From NCBI GenBank assembly GCA_013399115.1, contig VXAA01005663.1, forward strand, positions 311,477 to 375,476: a DNA stretch of 64,000 nt, written 5' to 3'. The first letter of the stretch is position 1. Every line of letters starts with the position of its first letter. Below, in pieces: positions 13,621 to 64,000 of the stretch. The notes under the pieces are model-generated. The model saw only the letters and a program-made list of their open reading frames with translations, was not told where the DNA came from and made no database searches. Made by a program: the position numbers and the translations under genes. The stretch is from Anseranas semipalmata. Taxonomy: Eukaryota > Chordata > Aves > Anseriformes > Anseranatidae.

Positions 13621-14040
13621 CAACTGACGGGCAGTTTTAATGTAAAAAAAAAAAATCTCGCAAGGCAGTACAGTGTAGCAAACAGGGCTGCTATTGTAAA
13701 AGCAAATCATGGATGGCATCGAGCAGTTCCGGAGCTTGCTCACTCTTCACAGCCCGCTGCTCGGAGGACCTGCGGCGGTGGTCCCTGGTTTGTGTCACAG
13801 GCCCCTCCGCTATCGGCCCGGGTGGTTCTTTTGCTGCATCACTGGATTACAAGATTTGATTCTGAATGCACCCAAACATCTTTTTTTTACATGTAAATCA
13901 ACGATCAGTAATCAAAAAATCATACCATCCTTTATTCTGTTCGGCCAGCACACGTACTGTTTAACTTGCAAAAGTCAGAAGAAACAACTGCTTCTCTGTT
14001 ACCTCCTTTCCTGAATCGGGCTTTCTGGCATAGGAACTGA

Positions 14041-19603
<5,563 letters not shown>

Positions 19604-19660
19604 AATGTGTAGTTTTTTTATTTGTAAATTAAAAATCTTGTAAACTAAATCACTTTGCTG
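19604..19660 (+). terminator. PSMD7: PSMD7 3' UTR and probable polyadenylation site
   Basis: A very short 3' UTR follows the stop. The variant hexamer ATTAAA occurs at 19628-19633, with T/G-rich sequence downstream near 19650-19680. The cleavage point is an estimate. Confidence 0.5.
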
Positions 19661-22239
19661 CTGGGTTGTTTTCCTTTGAAATGATCTGTGCTTTGCTTTC
19701 CTCTACTTTGATACCTGCTTTTTGCATTCCTTATAACATGGCTGTATAGGTCTATTCAACCTGGCAGCTGTTGCACCAAGCACACTGTTGCTGTAGGGGG
19801 AGAAAGGTTTGGCAGTTTAGGGCTTAGCACTGAGCAGGGAACAGGTAAAAGCTAGGGTGATTTATTTTCTTTAAGCGCAGCACTCTTCCTGCTTACCTCC
19901 TTCAATAACAGGCCAACAGCTGAAGATTTCTCCTGCATCCTGTGTTAGAATTTGCTCTATGTACTTGTCTTACCTGTCACTGTGAGTTTTTACTATTATA
20001 TGAGAACTGACTAGTATCAATTCATTTTTAAGCTGAGAACATAGTGAGTTCTGGAAGCACAACAGAGTAGGAACAAGAATGTTGCTATGGGGCCGGGCAC
20101 TTCCTTCTGGTTGTATCTTGTGGTGGGCCAGTATATTGTTTTTGCTGTCCTTGCTAGCTGACCAGTGAAAAGAACGTGATTGGCTGTTTTGTTACCTGAC
20201 ACTTACAAAAAAAAAAAAAATTATAAAGTATATTCCTGGCTCAATGGGCTCTGCAGGGGTGGAAGCAATGAGGGGGGGAGAGAACATGGGATCGCGTGCC
20301 GGTGAGGAGGAAAGGTTGTGCATGGCGCTACTGTACTGCAAAGAGCATCTTACCTTCCTCCCGGAGGAGTAGATGTTCATTACCATGTTAGGTTTGCAGT
20401 GTATGTATTTGCATATTTCAGGACTAACTCATTATAATTAGCCAATTCTGTGCAATATAGACATCTCTATATTTAATCTAGTTCCTATTTGTGCAGTCCC
20501 TGGGCACCTCATTGCCCTGACATCACACAAATGGCACCACTGATGTTACAGCTGCCCCAGCTCTGCTGCCAGTGACCAAACCAGCTCCACTGCGTGCCTG
20601 GGCAGCAGAGCCTCGGCTGCCAGCCTGCACGCAGCTCCCTGCCAGCCCGCGTCAACTCACTCCTCGAGCGCTGTGGGTAAAACATCTGTGGTGGCACCAA
20701 ACCAGGCTGGCCTCTGCAGAGCCCCTCGCTGGCGTGAGCCAAGGGAAGTGCTGGGGAGCCTGCCTTGCACAGCGCTTCCCGCCGCTGTGTCCTGCATCGC
20801 CATCTCACGCCAGGACAAGAGGGACAGGGCTCGCGGAGCTCTGCCCGCCTGGTCCAAGCAGGCAGGATGGATGTGTTTTCCAGCTGAGCTGCCCCTGAAA
20901 CTGAACCAAAAAGCAGCCACTGGCGCTAGGGTTCCGTTTGGCCTCACCCGCTGCAGAGGGTCCCCTCCAGCCGCAGCCCCCAGCAGCACCCTGCCACCTC
21001 CCAGGACGGGGCGCGAGCGCTGCACCAGCGCCTGGTGCCAGGAGACAGCAACGCACCCGGAGCTGGCCCACGACAAAGCAAACGACACGTTGCTTCTGGG
21101 GTTGGGCCGGGCCGTGCTCAGCAATGATTTCCCACAGCACAGCACAAGTACAGCCTATTTGAAAAAAAAAAAAAATAATGATACCAGCTGCAACAACTGC
21201 TGAAAAGCAAAGTCACAGCAAAATTACTGGATGGTGGCTGTCCGCTGGCAATGTGAATGGTGGGGTTATTTAGTTCTGCTGTGTTGGATTTTTTTTTTTT
21301 TTTTTTAAACCAAATGCTGCAGTCCTAGGGATGCTGGCCTCACATGCCTGATTTCCATCTCTGCCTTGCGTGTGTCACTGCGGTGCTACATGGGAGCGCG
21401 GCTGCCATCGGCAGCAGGCGCCACACACAGCGCATGACAGCATCCAAGCCCCCAAGCCTCCAGGTCCCTGTGAGCACGGTGCCACCGTCCCGGTGCCAGC
21501 CATGCCTGACCCCCCCGCTCCCGGCAGCAGCCAGGTAATTACAGGGGAGCGCTCAGAGACGCCAGGGATGCTGCTCTGGCCAGGGGGGTTGTCCCGAGCC
21601 ATGCTCACACCCTCCCAGCCCCACGGTGCTCATCACAGCACTGGCTGTGGGCATGCGGACACAGCGCCAGCAAAAGGTCCTGGAGCTGTTTTTAGCCGAG
21701 CGTGATTATGGGTTGGGCGAAGGCAGGCAGGAGCTGCGCCCAGCCAGACCCTCCTGGGAGGCAGCGGGGAAGGTGCCTCGGTGTGTGCACAGAAAAATAT
21801 ATGCATTATATATATACATATATATACACATATATATCTATGTATGTATGTATGTAAACCAACCCACAGGCTGCAGCCAGCCCCAGCCCCTTCCTCGATG
21901 CCCAGGCAGGGACCAGCTGTGCCCCAGCCCTCAGCTGCTGCTGGGGGCTGCCCCGTCACAGCAGACCTGCTGCACTTGAAAGCCTTCCTGCTGCACCCAC
22001 AGGCCATACTTGCATCACACACAGCCCGCAGGGCCACGGGCAGCCTGGAGCTGGCTGTGAGCAGGGACAGGGTGTTCCCAGTGCTCCTGAAACACCGGCA
22101 AGGAGGGTGCCCAAACCCAGCCCCGGGACCATACTGTCCCCGGAGCAGCATCGCTCCGATCCTGCACCCAAACCTTCAGCCACGTCCCCGGGAGGAGCAG
22201 GGGGCTGTCCCCCCCATGTGACACCAGCCAGGGACACAC
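19661..22239. other. Spacer between convergent PSMD7 and WWP2
   Basis: The gene tails face each other across about 2.6 kb. The left part is AT-rich. From about 20.47 kb the DNA becomes GC-rich, and overlapping ORFs on both strands (for example 20657-21145) look like composition artefacts. Poly-A and poly-T runs lie near 20211, 21163 and 21289. No gene is recognised. Confidence 0.6.
21795..21856. repeat. TA / TATG microsatellite
   Basis: Alternating TA-rich units are followed by four ATGT-type tetramers, embedded in GC-rich flanks. Confidence 0.85.
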
Positions 22240-23677
22240 ACCTCGGCAGCTGCTTGTCATTTATTGCACAAGAAATCGGCGTCACTGAGGCAGGATGGTG
22301 CAGTACAAAACTATCCGGTTACCAGTCAAAAGCTATTGCAGAGGTTTGTATCCATGGACTTCATTTATGTACAGATATACACACGAATGCTCGCTCGCAC
22401 GGGCCACGTCCCCAGTGCCACAGCCAGGACCCTGCTGCCCTTGAGCCTGGGGTCAGCAGGACAAAGTGCAAGGGCCTGATCCTGCCCTCGCCACAGCTCC
22501 AGAAGCTTCTGACACCAGCCCGGCCGGCAGCAGAGGAAACAACACATTTGGGCTGACCCACGAACCAAGCGAGTGCCCCGATGCGGGGGCTGCTCCAGGG
22601 CTGGGGGCAGCTGTGCTGTCCCCACTGAGTGTGACCAAGCCCCGCGCCCGCTGCAGAGCACCAGCTCCAAGCAGCACGCCACTTTAAGATTAAATACAAC
22701 AGCACGGGGGCCACACGCTTGAGGATCAAACCACGCAGCAGAAAGGGCCGGCCAGGCCCCAGCAGCACCCACTGCAGGTTCCCCATTACCTTTGCCGGGT
22801 GTAGGATAGGGCCCAAACACGTACATCTTCACAACCACCTGAGAGTCAGTTGGAGAGCCATTTCCCATTCTCACCTGCATCTACTAGAACACCACGGGAA
22901 GGCAGAAAAGACTAGGGCAGGGGGAAATAGCCTATACCTAAGCCAGATTTCGTTTAACTGCATCTAGGAAAAGCCCCAGCCAGGCTCCAAAAGCCAGGGC
23001 TCTGGGCAAAGCTGCTGCTCTGGCAGGAGTGCCTTTCCCCAGGTCTGTGGGGTCCATCGGCATCCCCTCGCAGGGACCTGCGGCCACAAGCTAAGGAGTT
23101 CGGTGAAGCTACAGGGAGTGGGCAAAGAAACTGCAGAGAAACAAGGGGGATTGGCTCCAGCTCAGCAGTTAGAAGTTGTTCGTGTCCATTTCCAGGTGCA
23201 CACCGCTTCGGTGCGAGGTTTCTCACCCCTCTCCAGGGGCAGACGAGCCCCTTTAACACTGACCAGCCTTGGGGACAGGGGAGCACAGCCCCCACCATGT
23301 CACCAGGCAGGAGCTCAGACCCTGGGGTCATTCTCAAGACACCCACAGCCCCCTGGGCCGCCCAGTGTCCCATCTCCCAGCAAGGTGAGGGGGGACAGGG
23401 AGCCCGGGTGCACACTGCGAGCACGCTGCGCGCCCAGGCTGAGCAGAGCCAGGCTTTCGCACTCACATCCCTATCAAGCCTCTGATTAATTTTAGGGGGG
23501 GATGCGTGGACCTGTTTCCCCCAGGGCTGTGTTAGTGCAGATCTTGCACAGGAACAAGAGCAACAGAGTCCGCAGCCGCCCACGCACCATCCCGCAGGCA
23601 GCGCCCGGCGGGCAGCGCTCCAGGGCCCTCCCCGCCTCAGGCACCTCCGGAGTCGCTGGGAGAGCACCAAGGCTCCG
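22240..23677 (-). terminator. WWP2: WWP2 3' UTR and polyadenylation signal
   Basis: Downstream of the WWP2 stop the minus strand runs without further recognisable coding exons to an AATAAA hexamer at 22265-22260. Cleavage about 20 bases later gives a 3' UTR of about 1.4 kb. The extent is inferred from the first good hexamer. Confidence 0.6.
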
Positions 23678-61462
<37,785 letters not shown>

Positions 61463-61477
61463 GTCATCCCCCCCGGG

Positions 61478-63500
61478 CTGGAAGGCAGAGAGACACGGGG
61501 CCTCAGCACTGCTCCCGCCGTGTGGACGGGGCCGTGGTGGGGCCCGAACATGTCCCGTGTCCCTGCCGGTGACCCACACAGCGCAGAGACACAGCGTGGG
61601 GTCAACACACAGGCGCTCGCCTGGCAAACGTGGGTCCCCTCTCGCTCCTGCCCAGCTTCAGCCATGCACTACGGGTGATGGCAACACTCGCCCTACGAGA
61701 GGAACCCACTCCAGCACCCCCCTTCACGGCCTAAAGAGCTGAGCAGAGCCCTCGGGGCAGCAGCCCAGCAGCAGACTCTGGGCATCGTATTTGGGCAGTT
61801 CCACCTCACCCCGATCCAGAAGTCGCTGCCGATCCCAGCCACGGGGACAGAGCAGTCTCTGGAGCATTCGGAAGACGCGCTGCCTCGCACCCGCTGCATG
61901 CAGCCGAGCCGTGACGCCTGCTCGCGAGCAGCCCACGTGGCCGTGGCACCAGGGATCCCTCGGAAAGGATGAGGCAGCAGCACTGCGAGCAAGGCCTGCT
62001 CACGGCAAGGGGAAGCAGCGCATCCCTCAAGGACAGCCTAGGTCTCTGCCAGGCAGCCAAGTCCCACAGAAAAATCATTCCCATCTACTCCAAAGCACCG
62101 CAGAGCTGCAGTTCAGCGGAGAGGGGCACCGCAGCCGCTGTAAACACGGAACAGGATCACACTGCAGAGCAGGATCTGAGCCCAGGCCACTGCTTTCACA
62201 AGCACTCGCCACTTCCTCACTCTGGGGCACTGTGGCACTGTCTCTGCAGCCGCAGCACTTCCCTCTGCCCCTTCTGCCGCAGCTTTCCTCCGCAGCCACC
62301 CACCTGGCGCAGGGAGCGGCCGGGTGCAGCGGCGCGCGAGGCCAAGCGGGGACGCGGGCAGCACGCGTGGCTCTGCCGAAACGACCGGCCGAAGGAAAAG
62401 CACGAGGTCACGGATCACGCAGAAGCACGAGGTGCTTGGTCTGGCACCAACAGTCGGCTATTGATTCGCACCATCTCCGCTCTCGTTAGACCTCGCCAAG
62501 CTCCATCTCAAAGCCAGCCCAGCTCCTTTTTAACCCCCTCGTGTGACACGGGGTCTCCGTGCCCCTCTCGGTGCCAGCCCAGCACAAGCTCACCTTTCCG
62601 GCGCGGCTGAGACCTGGCCGGTGCCTCATGCAGCCCGCTCCTGCCTGGGAAGCCTCGGCTGGGGCCAGCGGTGCGGCTGTCTGGGCTGTACCGGGCGGCG
62701 GCTCGGGGTTGGCGAACACGCGCCCACCTCCCCTCACCGGCAGCAGAGAGCTGGCGCAGGGAAGGAGGTCTTTCCCGAGACAATTGCACAGTTATCCCAA
62801 CTCCAATTACTCTGGCCCACAGATCACCCCTTAGAATACTGTTTGTTGACTCCCCAGCTCCGCATCACCAATTACTTCATTAGGGCCATTAACGAGGACC
62901 ACAGAAAGCGGCCAGGCCCGTGCGCCCTTCCTAACCAGCACCTCCTGCAGCCAGGCTGCACCCAAACCCTGCGCTGGACGGACCAGCGAGCTCCTCTGGG
63001 GCATTTCTTACACCAACAGCAGCGACCTGAGGCCCAAAAGCAGCCGTGCAAGGACCCAAGGCTCCCCCGCTCCTCCCTCGCAGATTCGGGCACAGCTTTC
63101 GTCCCTCTGCACCCCACAGGGACCTGTCCCTGGGAAGCCCCAGGCCCTTCACTGGCTCTGCTGGAGAAGCTGATCTGGTGTGGATTGATCTCCAAGTTTC
63201 ACCCATTACACAGGAATTCCCACTTCTAAACCCTCGCTGCACACACGCACCCATCGCAGCCCCCTCGCGCTCTCCTCCTGTGACCCTGCAGCAGGAGCAG
63301 AGCCGCTGTGACAGCCTGCCCCGTGTGTGCGGGCTCGCCCAAGTGTCCCGTGCTGGAGGAGAGCCCCAGGCCAGAGCCACAGCACCCTCCCACCCAGGAT
63401 TAGAGCAAACACCCGCTGCGTTTGGGCTGGGTTTTTGTTGTTGTTTTTAAATCTTGACTCTTCTTCCCCACTTTCTCAGCACCTGATTCTCTTGCATTTC
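61478..63500 (-). other. WWP2 intron 1 / upstream region
   Basis: Upstream of the exon 2 acceptor. GC- and CpG-rich in places (about 62250-62760), with an AT-richer pocket at about 62780-62900 that has two CAATTAC motifs. No coding exon is recognised. The 5' UTR exon of WWP2 was not located. Confidence 0.5.
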
Positions 63501-63785
63501 ACAGAATCGCAGCACGGCTGAGGCTGGAGGCACCGCTGGGTCCATCCGGTCCAAGCCCTGCCCCAGCAGGGCCACCCAGAGCCGGTGCCCAGCACCACGT
63601 CCAGGCGGCTTTGGGAGAGCCCCAAGGAGGAGCCCCCAGCACCTCTGTGGGCCGCCTGTGCCAGGGCTCCGGCACCCGCCCAGCACGGACGTGCTTCCTG
63701 CTGGTCAGCAGGAGCCTCTCGTGTCCCACTTTGTGCCCGGTGCCTCCTGTCCTGGCCCCGGGCACCGCTGAGGCGCTTTGGCGGC
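63501..63785 (-). mobile_element. CR1 LINE 3' end
   Basis: The plus strand reads as the reverse complement of a CR1 3' end: CACAGAATCGCAGCAC, GTCCATCCGGTCCAAGCCCT, CACCACGTCCAGGCGGC, CTGTGGGCCGCCTGTGCCAG, TTTGTGCCCGGTGCCTCC and TGTCCTGGCCCCGGGCACC. The body is truncated at its 5' end, as is usual for CR1, and CpG-rich. It is inserted in the same orientation as WWP2. This is the clearest bird-specific repeat in the window. Confidence 0.85.
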
Positions 63786-64000
63786 CCCGGCCACGCCGAA
63801 CACCCCCAGCCGCCAGCCGAACCGCACCGCACCGCCTCTAACGGCGCTCCCTCCCCTCCCGGCTGCCCGCAGCCTCGCTGAGGGCCGCCGCCAGACCCCG
63901 GGCAGCGCCCTCCCCCCGCAGCTCGCCGCCCCGGCTCCGGTTTTCTTCCCCTCGCCAGCGCCGCCGCCTCCCGGGCCGCCGCACGGCCCTGCCGCCCCCC
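63780..64000 (-). promoter_or_regulatory. CpG-dense right edge, candidate WWP2 promoter side
   Basis: Extremely GC- and CpG-rich sequence with CGCCGCC-type runs continues to the window edge, upstream of the WWP2 coding exons. It may be the start of the CpG island holding WWP2 exon 1, which could lie here or just outside. No transcription start can be read directly. Confidence 0.4.

Noticed and set aside
12637..13743. 368-codon and 304-codon minus-strand ORFs across the assembly gap
   Set aside because: Most of each frame is unknown bases; no coding evidence exists on either side.
20657..21203. Overlapping 162- and 176-codon ORFs on opposite strands in the intergenic spacer
   Set aside because: Mutual antisense overlap in GC-rich sequence, no splice context and no recognisable protein.

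Overview
The window is nuclear DNA from a bird. The evidence is spliced vertebrate genes, a recognisable chicken-repeat-1 (CR1) LINE 3' end, several degraded CR1/L3-like fragments, and short introns in a very GC-rich right half. The species cannot be fixed from the sequence alone. There are three single ambiguous bases (2499, 31326, 54381) and one assembly gap (12750-13532).

Layout. Positions 1 to about 12.6 kb are AT-rich and hold no gene I can identify; they contain a CR1 fragment, a small CpG-rich patch and one candidate minus-strand terminal exon. PSMD7 (26S proteasome lid subunit Rpn8) lies on the plus strand; exons 2-7 are at 14058-19603, and exon 1 with the core promoter must fall in the assembly gap. 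A convergent spacer of about 2.6 kb follows. Base composition switches sharply to GC-rich near 20.47 kb. From about 22.24 kb to the right edge, the minus strand carries WWP2, a C2-WW-HECT ubiquitin ligase. All 23 coding exons could be placed with consistent splice phases; they give an 873-residue protein (874 codons with the stop), against 870 in human. The catalytic cysteine is residue 841 and its codon is split between the last two exons. The start codon is at 61462, so exon 1 (5' UTR) lies further right, within or beyond the CpG-rich right edge.

WWP2 intron 16 contains the microRNA miR-140 hairpin (about 28690-28790, minus strand), with both mature arms intact. The two genes serve the same pathway at different ends: WWP2 attaches ubiquitin to substrates, and PSMD7 helps build the deubiquitinating module of the proteasome lid. 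Nothing suggests they are co-regulated.

I did not find a new system. The items most worth checking are a phase-compatible alternative splice donor in WWP2 exon 5, an overlapping upstream ORF at the WWP2 start, a possible divergent transcript from the PSMD7 promoter, AT-rich non-coding islands inside GC-rich WWP2 introns, and the close PSMD7-WWP2 linkage, which is not kept in human.
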